Assembly: GCA_016722565.1 (NCBI GenBank)
Contig: JADKIU010000002.1
Span: forward strand, 930,001 to 994,000
Length of the DNA stretch: 64,000 nucleotides
Origin: Bacteroidota bacterium
Lineage (GTDB): Bacteria > Bacteroidota > Bacteroidia > 2-12-FULL-35-15
Reading direction: 5' to 3'
Below, one piece after another: positions 37,651-45,653 of the stretch; the stretch's first letter is position 1, and each line of letters begins with the position of its first letter. The translations under genes and the position numbers were made by a program. Under the pieces are notes generated by a model, which saw nothing but the letters and a program-made list of their open reading frames with translations, did no database searches and was not told where the DNA came from.

Positions 37651-38164
37651 CCACCACCGCCAAATCGTAGAAGATCTTATGTCGGGCAAATTTATGTTGC
37701 CAAACGAACGTACGTATCAAACTGTAAAAGATAACGAACAATCGTATACGTACTTCTTCAAAGCGTCATTCAACTATGAATTGCGTTTAACACAAGATTA
37801 CGCATATCTGGTTTCAGAAGAGTCTGCAGAGATGTTGTCGCGTGATATCTGTATTTTCATTTCTTTGTTGAGTTATGAATTGGACAGAGATGGCAAAAAC
37901 TTCTTGGAAAGAATTCAATTTTCGGAATTTGAAATGGAAGAAATCGAAAACTATTTCACAAACTCCTCTTACATTGATTTAATTTTATCGAACAAACAGC
38001 TGAAAGATGCTGATTCTCGTAAGAATTTCATCAACACGCTCAACAGAAGAAACATCATCGAAAAAACAGGTGATAATCGTTTTGTATTTACATCTGCTCA
38101 TAAATTCTTTATGGATTTTGCAACAGACATTGTGAAATACGAAAATGCTGAGAAAGAAGAATAG
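37637..38164 (+). CDS. MukE/MksE (JetB)-like condensin subunit candidate
   Basis: A 175-residue protein with a pair of winged-helix-like units. The opening HHRQIVEDLMSGKFMLPNERTY, the strand pair YAYLVSEESAEMLSRD with ICIFISLLSYELDRDG, and LNRRNIIEKTGDNRFVFTSA fit DUF4194/MukE-type accessory subunits, which are usually 180-250 residues. It starts inside the kleisin-like gene and ends the cassette; a strong terminator follows at 38292. There is no JetD (TOPRIM-like nuclease) gene next to it, unlike Wadjet type I-III. MukE-like is the best guess; a standalone regulator is the alternative. Confidence 0.55.
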   Translation: MEFPNHHRQIVEDLMSGKFMLPNERTYQTVKDNEQSYTYFFKASFNYELRLTQDYAYLVSEESAEMLSRDICIFISLLSYELDRDGKNFLERIQFSEFEMEEIENYFTNSSYIDLILSNKQLKDADSRKNFINTLNRRNIIEKTGDNRFVFTSAHKFFMDFATDIVKYENAEKEE

Positions 38165-38233
38165 GTAGAAATAACTAACAAAAACGAATATACGAATCTA
38201 AGTGTAAGGATAATTCTTAGCAGAATCCATTCC

Positions 38234-38260
38234 CCTCTAGAGAGGGGCCAGGGGTGTGTA
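38234..38260. repeat. CCCCTCTAGAGAGGGG dispersed-type element
   Basis: The palindrome CCCCTCTAGAGAGGGG (starting near 38234) is followed by CCAGGGGTGTG. From memory, this is a recurrent spacer sequence in Bacteroidota genomes. It lies between the condensin cassette and its terminator. Confidence 0.5.
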
Positions 38261-38291
38261 GAGAATCATAATCTCAAAACAAATTATAATT

Positions 38292-38314
38292 AGGGGCAAT
38301 TTGCCCCTTTTTTT
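38292..38314 (+). terminator. Strong terminator after the condensin cassette
   Basis: GGGGC-AATTT-GCCCC is followed directly by seven T. It is placed 128 bp after the last condensin gene and before the DUF1905 gene. Confidence 0.85.
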
Positions 38315-38324
38315 CTAAACAAAA

Positions 38325-38843
38325 ATGGCTAAGAAAAAAGCTGCTGAAATAACTTATAAAAGCAAAATCTACAAGCTCGAATACCTTGTAGGCATGCATT
38401 ACTTTGAAGTACCTCCTGATATTATCGACCAACTTGGTGGTAAATTCAAAATGCGATTATTGTGCACAATCAATGGTAAACTTACTTTTCAAGGTGGGTT
38501 GGTTGCTTTAGGAAATGGAAGCGGTTATATCAGCATTAATATGTCGCGCTTGAAAAAATTAGGCTTGAAGTTCAAAGATGAAGTAACCGTTTCTTTAAAA
38601 AAAGACGATAGCGAATATGGCATGACATTATCCGATGAGCTGAAAGAACTTTTAGAACAAGATGAAGAAGGCATGAGACGATTTAAAATGCTTACTCCCG
38701 GGAAGCAACGTTACATTATCCATTATGTCAACACCGTTAAAAACTCCCAACTGCGCATCGACAGAGCCATTCTGCTTATCACCAACCTCAAAAAAACGAA
38801 AGAAGGCAAGGAATCCTTCAGAGCTATGCTCGGATTGGAGTGA
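38325..38843 (+). CDS. DUF1905 plus YdeI/OmpD-associated domain protein
   Basis: A 172-residue cytoplasmic protein. The N-terminal ~90 residues are a DUF1905 barrel (YKSKIYKLEYLVGMHYFEVP, then GNGSGYISINMSRLKKLGLK). The C-terminal part is the Bacteroidota YdeI helical domain, with LTPGKQRYIIHYVNTVKNSQ as its hallmark. Members are small, of unknown biochemical role, and sometimes linked to stress or peptide resistance. It begins ten bases after the terminator T-run, so the start is fixed but the promoter must lie within or before the terminator region. No partnership with the condensin genes is implied. Confidence 0.85.
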   Translation: MAKKKAAEITYKSKIYKLEYLVGMHYFEVPPDIIDQLGGKFKMRLLCTINGKLTFQGGLVALGNGSGYISINMSRLKKLGLKFKDEVTVSLKKDDSEYGMTLSDELKELLEQDEEGMRRFKMLTPGKQRYIIHYVNTVKNSQLRIDRAILLITNLKKTKEGKESFRAMLGLE

Positions 38844-38844
38844 G

Positions 38845-39035
38845 GAGTTATAAGTTATAAGTTATGAGTTATGAGTTATGAGTTGTTAGTTGTGAGTTGT
38901 GAGTTGTGAGTTGTTAGTTGTTAGTTGTTAGTTGTTAGTTGTTGTTGTTGTTGTTGTTGTTGGTTGTTAGTTGTTGGTTGTTAGTTGTTGGTTGTTAGTT
39001 GTTGGTTGTTAGTTGTTGGTTGTTAGTTGTTGGTT
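38845..39035 (+). repeat. 7-bp tandem array before lgt
   Basis: Units GAGTTAT, AAGTTAT, GAGTTGT and TAGTTGT repeat with period 7 and then drift into a TTG run and a 14-bp unit of GTTGTTAGTTGTTG. It spans most of the 329-bp gap between the DUF1905 gene and lgt. Inverted copies of the unit (ACTTATAA, ACTCATAAC) occur at about 39143-39167, right before the lgt ATG. The rest of the gap has no recognisable gene. Confidence 0.85.
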
Positions 39036-39172
39036 AAAGCAATCGAGTCCAGAGCTAATTGTCTTATTTATTGATCATTTTATATTATTAACGAAAACGC
39101 AGCTTGTTTGAGTCCATATTCGTAAATTGCAGCATTATTTCACAACTTATAAATCATCACTCATAACCATAT

Positions 39173-40345
39173 ATGTATCCATCCCTCTATTACGCATTTA
39201 AAGATTTATTCGGACTCGATTGGCCAGGTTTAAAAATGGTTCAAATGTTCGGTTTTTTTGTTGCTATCGCGTTTTTAGTCGCTGCTTATTTCTGGACCCA
39301 AGAACTAAAACGTAAAGAGTCTGAAGGCTTATTAAAACCAACAACAAAAAAGGTGTTGAAAGGTGAAAAATCAACCACTTCCGAATTGTTTTTTCAGGAT
39401 TACTCGGCTTTCTAATCGGTTACAAACTTCTTTTCGTTGCTTTAAATTTTTCAGCTTTTACAGAAGATACCTAGGGCTTTACTTTCTACCAAAGGAAATT
39501 TTATCGGGGGAATACTTTTCGCTATTGGTTCCGTTTATCTTAAATACCGCGAAAAAGAAAAAACGAAATTAGATAAACCCAGATGGGAAGAAGAACAGAT
39601 GCATCCGCATCAGCATGTGGGGAACATGACATTAATTGCTGCATTTGCAGGGTTGCTGGGAGCTAAAATTTTTCACAACCTCGAAAACTGGAGTACATTT
39701 GTTGCTGATCCAATGGGCGCATTGCTCTCTTTTGACGGCTTAACAATGTATGGAGGATTGATTTTGGCATCCATCGCCTTAATCTGGTATGGAAAGAAAA
39801 ACGGTATCCCTACACCACACTTAATTGATTCTTCCGCTCCATCCATTATGGTTGGTTATGCTGTTGGACGAATTGGTTGTCACATGGCTGGTGATGGCGA
39901 TTGGGGAATTGGAAACTTAAACCCAAAACCAAGCTGGTTAAGTTGGGCGCCAGACTGGGTTTGGAGTTATGATTATCCTCACAACGTGGTAAATGATGGT
40001 GTTGAAATTTTAAATTGTACAACCGATAAATATTGTAACCACTTAGTTCCAGCTGTTTACCCTACTCCATTTTATGAAACATTGATGTGTTTGTTTTTAT
40101 TTGCAATTTTATGGAGCATCCGTAAACGTATTAAAACCCCTGGTGTATTGTTTTCGATTTACTTAATATTTAATGGGATAGAACGTTTCTTTATCGAAAA
40201 AATTCGCGTGAATACCTTGTATGATGTGAACGGATTTAAGTTTACTCAAGCCGAATTAATTTCAACCATTCTTTTTATTGTAGGAATTATCGGTATATTT
40301 TATTTCAAAAAGTTGGAGAAGAAATCTCAGATTATTGGCTCTTAA
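39173..40345 (+). CDS. lgt: Prolipoprotein diacylglyceryl transferase, two compensating indels
   Basis: Lgt transfers diacylglycerol to the lipobox Cys of prolipoproteins at the inner membrane. The start MYPSLYYAFKDLFGLDWPGL is the usual Bacteroidota N-terminus. One T missing from the T6 run at 39389-39394 breaks the frame; the next frame reads FSGLLGFLIGYKLL and then hits TAG at 39472. Removing that one T (ACCTAGGG to ACCAGGG) gives EDTRALLSTKGNFIGGIL and joins the long C-terminal part with HNLENW, YGGL and IGRIGCHMAGDGDWG, the Lgt signature. Corrected length is about 390 residues, typical for Bacteroidota. Lgt is needed for all lipoproteins, so the lesions are most likely sequencing errors. 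Confidence 0.88.
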
Positions 40346-40576
40346 CTAAAACAATGAGAAAAGTATTTTTATCTCTGGTTTTTTCTTTGAAAGCTGAGGG
40401 GGCGGTCTTAGTTTGGTTCAGGTTCAGAAAAAATTGATAGAAATTTAATGGATTGGAATAAGGCAAGCCAAATCTTGGCGACAACTTTTTGCTTGTAGAG
40501 ATGTTCTTGGCGGTTTTGTGAAAGGGGGGCCCTGTTCGATTCAAGTGGTATTCATAAACGAAGGAGATAATACGAT

Positions 40577-41440
40577 CTATTCTGTATCCTTCTCGTAAGT
40601 TCGCTCGGTGATGTTTTGCCCGTCTTTGTAAAAATACAATCCTCCCCAGGTATATTCCTCCTTTTTGTATTCATACTCTTCATTGTTGATTGTTACCATG
40701 ATGATGGTAATTTTCAAACGATCTTTCTGAATAATCTTCTCTACTTTATTTTTAGTTGCGGGCTTATAGTCTACCACAGGTTGCGCAACCACCGGTTTTG
40801 GCTTTGGTGGCTCGGGCGTTACCTCCGGCTGTTTTACAACAACGGGTTCAGGATTACTCGGTGGTAAAGTCTGAACAACTGGTTTTGGTGGTTCAGGCTT
40901 TGGATTGGGTGTTGGCTCCTTAGGTTTTGGTTTTGCATTCTCCTTATCCTTCTTTTGCGCTTCAGTAGCCGTTTGCGTATAATCTTTGTCGAAATCAAAA
41001 TCCCCAACCATTCCACTGTATTTAATACGGCCGACAGGTTGTGAATAAGTAACTACTTTATCTTCCGGTTGCATTTCCAATCCAACATCCGCCACAAATT
41101 TTGCAAAATCTTCATTTTCTCTTCCGTTGGGAACCACCGTATTGATAATGACCTGCTTTGTAATGTGTCCGGGTTTTGTAAATGTAAAAAGGAAATCAGA
41201 CCCCAATTCTAAATCAATATAGTATTTCCCCTTGCTAGGATCAATAATTCTATAAGGTTTTCCATCGCGGGTAATCGTTATCAACGAATTCTCTAATCCA
41301 CCTTGTTGAACTGAAAACTTCAGCTTAACGCTAAAGGTTGGTTCTTGAGCAAACGAAACAATAGAAAAACACATCAGCACAAGGCCAATATAAAACCGAG
41401 CTCTCCAGGGAGAACTTGTGATGATGGGGGTGTTTTTCAT
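40577..41440 (-). CDS. Secreted proline-rich protein, unknown function
   Basis: A 287-residue exported protein, using ATG at 41440 rather than the one 12 bases earlier. A hydrophobic leader (FYIGLVLMCFSIVSFAQ) is followed by a beta-rich module of ~100 residues (QQGGLENSLITITRDGKPY, then TFTKPGHITKQVIINT), which resembles a carboxypeptidase-regulatory or PEGA-like fold. A linker of ~60 residues is packed with Pro, Lys and Glu (for example KPKPKEPTPNPKPEPPKP), probably extended and spanning the periplasm. A C-terminal module ends YTWGGLYFYKDGQNITE. Such proteins often sit in the Bacteroidota envelope; no enzyme motif is seen. Confidence 0.6.
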   Translation of the reverse strand: MKNTPIITSSPWRARFYIGLVLMCFSIVSFAQEPTFSVKLKFSVQQGGLENSLITITRDGKPYRIIDPSKGKYYIDLELGSDFLFTFTKPGHITKQVIINTVVPNGRENEDFAKFVADVGLEMQPEDKVVTYSQPVGRIKYSGMVGDFDFDKDYTQTATEAQKKDKENAKPKPKEPTPNPKPEPPKPVVQTLPPSNPEPVVVKQPEVTPEPPKPKPVVAQPVVDYKPATKNKVEKIIQKDRLKITIIMVTINNEEYEYKKEEYTWGGLYFYKDGQNITERTYEKDTE

Positions 41441-41505
41441 AATCTGTATCAAAATTAATCAAATAAAAGCAGTGGTTAAACGTATAATCGATAGTGTTTT
41501 AAACG

Positions 41506-41513
41506 TAACTTTG
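41506..41513 (+). promoter_or_regulatory. TAnnTTTG -7 element of the inositol monophosphatase gene
   Basis: TAACTTTG lies 19 bases before the ATG at 41533. No TTG is present at the ideal -33 distance. Confidence 0.35.
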
Positions 41514-41532
41514 TGAATAAACTATACATTTT

Positions 41533-42303
41533 ATGCCTCCTAACTTACAAACACTCTGCCAAGAAGTATGCGCTTTATCAAAAGAAGTGGGCATTTTTAT
41601 CAAATCGGAGCGCAATAAGTTCTCTTCCGATAAAATTGAAATCAAAGGAAAAAACGACCTTGTTTCCTACGTAGATAAAACTTCTGAAAAGCTGATTGTA
41701 GAAAAACTATCTCAATTATTGCCTGAATCGGGATTTATTGCTGAAGAAGGCACTTCTTCTAAAAAAGGTGAACAGTACAATTGGGTGATCGACCCGTTGG
41801 ATGGGACAACTAACTTTATCCATGGCATTCCTTGTTATGCGATCAGCATTGCATTAATGCGAAATAATGAGTTGGTGATGGGCGTTGTTTACGAAATCAA
41901 CTTTGACGAATGTTTTTATGCCTGGGAAGGCAGCAAAGCGTATCTCAATGGCAACGAAATTCACGTTTCTGCTACTTCAAAACTGGCTGATTCGCTGCTC
42001 GCCACAGGCTTTCCCTATTACGATTACAACCGCATGGACGAATACATGGAGGTATTTAAACATTTTATGAAAAACACCCATGGACTGCGCAGATTAGGTT
42101 CTGCTGCTACCGATTTAGCCTACGTAGCTTGTGGTCGATTTGAAGGATTTTATGAATACAGCTTACAACCATGGGATGTTGCCGCTGGTGCATTTATTGT
42201 GCAACAAGCCGGTGGAAAAGTAACCGATTTTAAAGGCGAAGAAAATTATATCTTTGGAAGAGAAATTGTAGCCGGAAATGCGGCTTGTTTTGATGAATTT
42301 TAG
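41533..42303 (+). CDS. Inositol monophosphatase family protein (SuhB/CysQ-like)
   Basis: A 256-residue magnesium-dependent sugar phosphatase. The family residues are present in order: GKNDLVSYVDKTSE, Glu-Glu in FIAEEGT, the metal-binding WVIDPLDGTTNFIHGIP (DPLDGT), and the second signature LQPWDVAAGAFIVQQAGG. It would hydrolyse inositol-1-phosphate or a related sugar phosphate in the cytoplasm; SuhB-like proteins may also act on rRNA maturation. CysQ-type 3'-phosphoadenosine phosphatase is less likely without cys genes nearby. A tiny membrane-protein gene follows 28 bp later. Confidence 0.92.
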   Translation: MPPNLQTLCQEVCALSKEVGIFIKSERNKFSSDKIEIKGKNDLVSYVDKTSEKLIVEKLSQLLPESGFIAEEGTSSKKGEQYNWVIDPLDGTTNFIHGIPCYAISIALMRNNELVMGVVYEINFDECFYAWEGSKAYLNGNEIHVSATSKLADSLLATGFPYYDYNRMDEYMEVFKHFMKNTHGLRRLGSAATDLAYVACGRFEGFYEYSLQPWDVAAGAFIVQQAGGKVTDFKGEENYIFGREIVAGNAACFDEF

Positions 42304-42331
42304 ACGTAGTAAAGCATTACTTTAAATAACA

Positions 42332-42451
42332 ATGACCGAAAAACAAAAACCAAAAAATGCCTGGGAGTTCGTTAAAGTGTATTTTCCCGATGTATGGCAA
42401 TATGTAATCGTGATTATCGTCATGATATTGGCTGCCATTTTTATTTTATAA
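42332..42451 (+). CDS. Tiny single-pass membrane protein (39 residues)
   Basis: Starts at ATG 42332, 28 bp after the phosphatase gene. The polar head MTEKQKPKNAWEFVKVYFPD is followed by one hydrophobic helix VWQYVIVIIVMILAAIFIL and the stop. The tight spacing and the clean head-helix design suggest a real gene rather than chance. I do not recognise the family; it resembles small envelope proteins that act as subunits or stress modulators. Confidence 0.5.
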   Translation: MTEKQKPKNAWEFVKVYFPDVWQYVIVIIVMILAAIFIL

Positions 42452-42569
42452 ATTACAGACCACCAACCTCTGCGTATCTTTTTATCAATTCAAGCATTAT
42501 CAGTTAAACTATAAACTTGATAAAATGAAATCAAAGATTCACAAAATCCTTAAATTAAATTTTAAGAAT

Positions 42570-43328
42570 ATGAGTAAAAAATTACTGCTCCTACTCTTCC
42601 TCTTTCAAATAGGATTTCTAAATGCTGAAACAAAAATTATTCATGTTTTTGTCGCCTTGTGTGATAATGACAGTCAGGGTATAGTTCCTGTTCCAAAAAA
42701 AATTGGAAATGGAAATGATCCTGATAATAATTTGTACTGGGGCTGCGGTTACGGAGTTCGAACCTTTTTTAAAAATGCTGCTGAATGGAAATTGGTTTCC
42801 AAACGAAAAGCAGTCTCCCCAATTATTCTAGAGCGTTGTATTTTTAAACACATTACACAAGATGCTTACATTATAGCGGATGGTTACAAAGGCGATAAAA
42901 TAAAAACCTGTAACGAAAATTTCTTTAATTCTGCTTCCGGAAATGTAACTGACACCATTATGGTGAAAGGGAAAGTCCTAAACTTTAATGCTGCACAACT
43001 TGTCTGCTATGTTGGTCATGATGGTTTAATGGATTTCACTTTAGATACCTATCCAACAAAAAAGGGAAGTGATAAAAAAGATGTCATCATCTTAGCGTGT
43101 GCAAGTAAAAGTTATTACAAAGAAGGAATTAAAGCAGCTGGCGCAAATCCATTGTTGTGGACAACCAACTTAATGTGTCCGGAAGCCTACACCTTAAAAG
43201 CGGCTATTGATGGGTGGTTAAATAATGAAACAGGGACACAGATTCACCTGAGAGCTGCAGAAGCATACAATCAATATCTGAAATGTGGCATGAAAGGCGC
43301 GAAGAATTTATTTGCAACAGGATTTTAA
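42570..43328 (+). CDS. Secreted protein with caspase-like (clan CD) His and Cys motifs, function unknown
   Basis: A 252-residue exported protein (leader LLLLLFLFQIGFLNAET; an alternative start lies 45 bases upstream). Conserved-looking blocks are HVFVALCDNDSQGIVPVP, GNGNDPDNNLYWGCGYG and LLWTTNLMCPEAYTLKAAID. Two hydrophobic strands each end in a clan-CD-like residue: LVCYVGHDG (His) and VIILACASK (Cys). That hydrophobic-HG then hydrophobic-AC pattern is the catalytic layout of caspases, metacaspases and gingipain relatives. I recall uncharacterised homologues in other Bacteroidota. A peptidase role is inference; a non-enzymatic cysteine-rich protein is possible. Confidence 0.55.
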   Translation: MSKKLLLLLFLFQIGFLNAETKIIHVFVALCDNDSQGIVPVPKKIGNGNDPDNNLYWGCGYGVRTFFKNAAEWKLVSKRKAVSPIILERCIFKHITQDAYIIADGYKGDKIKTCNENFFNSASGNVTDTIMVKGKVLNFNAAQLVCYVGHDGLMDFTLDTYPTKKGSDKKDVIILACASKSYYKEGIKAAGANPLLWTTNLMCPEAYTLKAAIDGWLNNETGTQIHLRAAEAYNQYLKCGMKGAKNLFATGF

Positions 43329-44792
43329 TTATCTCTTCTTTATCAGCCACAATCCGATAAAAGTGATTAATCCATTCAGGATAATCATTTCAAATCCGAA
43401 TTTATAACCGTTGAATAATTCTTTTGAAAACGTATTTAAGGTGTAACAAATTACAGGCGAAAGGATACAGATGAAAGGAACCCACTTATCTTTCACTTGC
43501 AACTTTGTAAATAATCCAAATGCGTATAATCCGAGCAATGGCCCATACGTATATCCTGCCCAGGTGAATAATTCTGTAATAACTGCATCATCATTAATTA
43601 GCTTGAAGATAATAATCACGACAAACAAAATACTGGCAAAAGCGATGTGAACGCGGTGACGAATTTTTGTTTTTTCTTCTTCGGTTTTGGATGTATCTTC
43701 TTTTAAGCCTAAAAAATCCAAACAAAAAACACTCGTTAAAGCGGTTAATGCACCATCTGCACTTGGATAAGCAGCAGAGATTAAACCCAGAATAAAGAAA
43801 ATGCCGCTTACCGTTCCGAAATGATGTAGCGCAATTGTTGGAAAAACATTATCCGAAATAATCTTCCCTTTCTCATTCATCATCAATGGGACACTTTCCT
43901 GATGAGCATAGATGTACAACAAAGCACCTAAAACCAAAAACAAAATATTTACAATTAATAAAATTCCGCTAAAGGTTAAAACGTTTTTCTGTGCATCTCC
44001 CAAGGTTTTACAGCTGATATTTTTTTGCATCATCTCCTGATCTAATCCTGTCATGGCAATGGCGATGGACATTCCACCAAAAAATTGTTTCGGAAAAAAC
44101 GATTTTGCTTGCCAATCGTCAAAAAACGTTTTTGAATATTCACTTTCAGAAATGCGATGAACCATATCCGAAACACTTAGATTCAAATCCTGCATGATGA
44201 AAACAATCGATAATACAACCGATACAATCATGAATGTCGTTTGCAACGTATCCGTATAAACAATTGTTTTCACACCACCTTGATAGGTGTATAACAAAAT
44301 CAACAGCATAAATACGGCAACAGTAACAAAAAAGGGCACGCCCATGTCGTCAAATACAAATTCTTGCAATACGTTCACAACGATGTACATTCGAAAAGCT
44401 GCACCTACCACTCTTGAGAAAATAAAAAAGAAGGCTCCAGTTTTATAAGAGGAATTGCCAAACCGACCTTTTAAATAGCTGTAAATGGAGGTTAAATTCA
44501 ACCGGTAATATAAAGGTAACAATACATAGGCAATCACAACATAACCAACCAGATAGCCCAATACTACTTGCAAATAGCCGAATTGAGACGTTCCAACAGC
44601 GCCCGGAACGGAGATAAACGTCACTCCTGAAAGGGAGGCACCAATCATTCCATAGGCAACCAAATACCATTTTGAGGAACGATTACCAACATAATAACTT
44701 TCGTTGTTTGCTCCTTTGGATGTCCACCAAGTAACATAAAACAGTAATAGTGAATAGGCTAATACACAAATTAAGATGAGTGATGATGACAT
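43329..44792 (-). CDS. Sodium:solute symporter (SSS family)
   Basis: A 487-residue inner-membrane transporter with about 13 hydrophobic segments. Family cues are GASLSGVTFISVPGAVG near the N-terminus (sodium site region), GGVKTIVYTDTLQT, and SAAYPSADGALTALTSVFC, which matches the later SSS signature. It co-transports a solute with sodium; sugar, sialic acid or amino acid cannot be told apart from sequence. The gene stands alone, convergent with the caspase-like gene with no gap between the two stops, and divergent from the DUF2233-like gene. Confidence 0.88.
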   Translation of the reverse strand: MSSSLILICVLAYSLLLFYVTWWTSKGANNESYYVGNRSSKWYLVAYGMIGASLSGVTFISVPGAVGTSQFGYLQVVLGYLVGYVVIAYVLLPLYYRLNLTSIYSYLKGRFGNSSYKTGAFFFIFSRVVGAAFRMYIVVNVLQEFVFDDMGVPFFVTVAVFMLLILLYTYQGGVKTIVYTDTLQTTFMIVSVVLSIVFIMQDLNLSVSDMVHRISESEYSKTFFDDWQAKSFFPKQFFGGMSIAIAMTGLDQEMMQKNISCKTLGDAQKNVLTFSGILLIVNILFLVLGALLYIYAHQESVPLMMNEKGKIISDNVFPTIALHHFGTVSGIFFILGLISAAYPSADGALTALTSVFCLDFLGLKEDTSKTEEEKTKIRHRVHIAFASILFVVIIIFKLINDDAVITELFTWAGYTYGPLLGLYAFGLFTKLQVKDKWVPFICILSPVICYTLNTFSKELFNGYKFGFEMIILNGLITFIGLWLIKKR

Positions 44793-44903
44793 TTTACCTG
44801 GAATTATTAAAAATTAGTTCTATAACAAAGAAAAAGGAATAAAGCCCTACTTCCACCTCATTCATTTTTTGTATATTAACAAAGTTTTTCACATAACGAA
44901 CCA

Positions 44904-45650
44904 ATGAACTCAAGGCGTTTATTTTTAGCATCCACCCTACTGCTGCTTGCAGTTGTATCTCCGCTTTTAAACTCCTCCTTCAAAAATGCAACAAACGATA
45001 GCAATGGATTAACTGTTGAAAAATTAAAAACCAAATCCGGCTATACTTATACCCTGTTTCATCAAAATAATTTAAAACTGGATATTACGTTAAAGCGCCC
45101 TGACAAAAAGGATCAAACTGTTTTACTTTGTATTGCCGGTGCCTTTACGAATTTACAAAACTTAAGTGTTGACGGCCTTTATATTGAAAAAGGGATGGTG
45201 GTAAACAAAGATAAAATCAATCATTCCATTGGAGGTGCGCTGAAAATCATCAATGGCGTAAGTGAAATATTTCCAACAAACAAAGGAGCACTATTAACCG
45301 ATGCGTATATCAAGAGTCTTGTTGCACAAAAAGGTTCGTTATTTCAACAAATTCAATTGATTGAAAAAGGTGTAGGAGCGAAATACAAAGATGTAAAACT
45401 CTTTCAAAGAAGAGCAATCGTAAAACTCAAAGGAAACAAAACTGCAATTATTGAATCGTATGAGCATATTACACTTTCAGCCTTTACTAAAGATTTAGTT
45501 GAATTGGGAGCGCTTGATGCATTGTACACAGATATGGGTGCTTGGGACGAAGGATGGTATAAAACCTCAGAAAATACTGTAGTTACTATAGGAAGAATGA
45601 AAACACAAACCGACAAACAATGTAATTGGGTGGTGTTTAAAACAAAATAA
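44904..45650 (+). CDS. Secreted phosphodiester-glycosidase-like (DUF2233) protein
   Basis: A 248-residue protein with an N-terminal signal sequence (LFLASTLLLLAVVSPLL). The mature part reads GAFTNLQNLSVDGLYIEKG, GGALKIINGVSEIFPTNKG and FTKDLVELGALDALYTDMGA. This resembles the DUF2233 or NAGPA phosphodiester glycosidase fold, in which a gain of GAF-x-G, G-ALxI and LYLDMG elements is typical. The enzyme would work in the periplasm on sugar-phosphate diesters, but the catalytic residues are not certain here. It ends 3 bp before asnB, so it is probably the first gene of the polysaccharide locus. Confidence 0.6.
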   Translation: MNSRRLFLASTLLLLAVVSPLLNSSFKNATNDSNGLTVEKLKTKSGYTYTLFHQNNLKLDITLKRPDKKDQTVLLCIAGAFTNLQNLSVDGLYIEKGMVVNKDKINHSIGGALKIINGVSEIFPTNKGALLTDAYIKSLVAQKGSLFQQIQLIEKGVGAKYKDVKLFQRRAIVKLKGNKTAIIESYEHITLSAFTKDLVELGALDALYTDMGAWDEGWYKTSENTVVTIGRMKTQTDKQCNWVVFKTK

Positions 45651-45653
45651 AGT

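Noticed and set aside
33716..38164. Complete Wadjet (JetABCD) defence operon
   Set aside because: No JetD-like TOPRIM nuclease gene is present and gene order differs; only the condensin-like trio is supported.
38845..39035. CRISPR array
   Set aside because: Units are 7-14 bp with no unique spacers of 25-40 bp, and no cas genes are present.
40332..40544. 70-codon open frame on minus after lgt
   Set aside because: No family features, no leader, overlaps the lgt end; more likely part of a repeated non-coding element.
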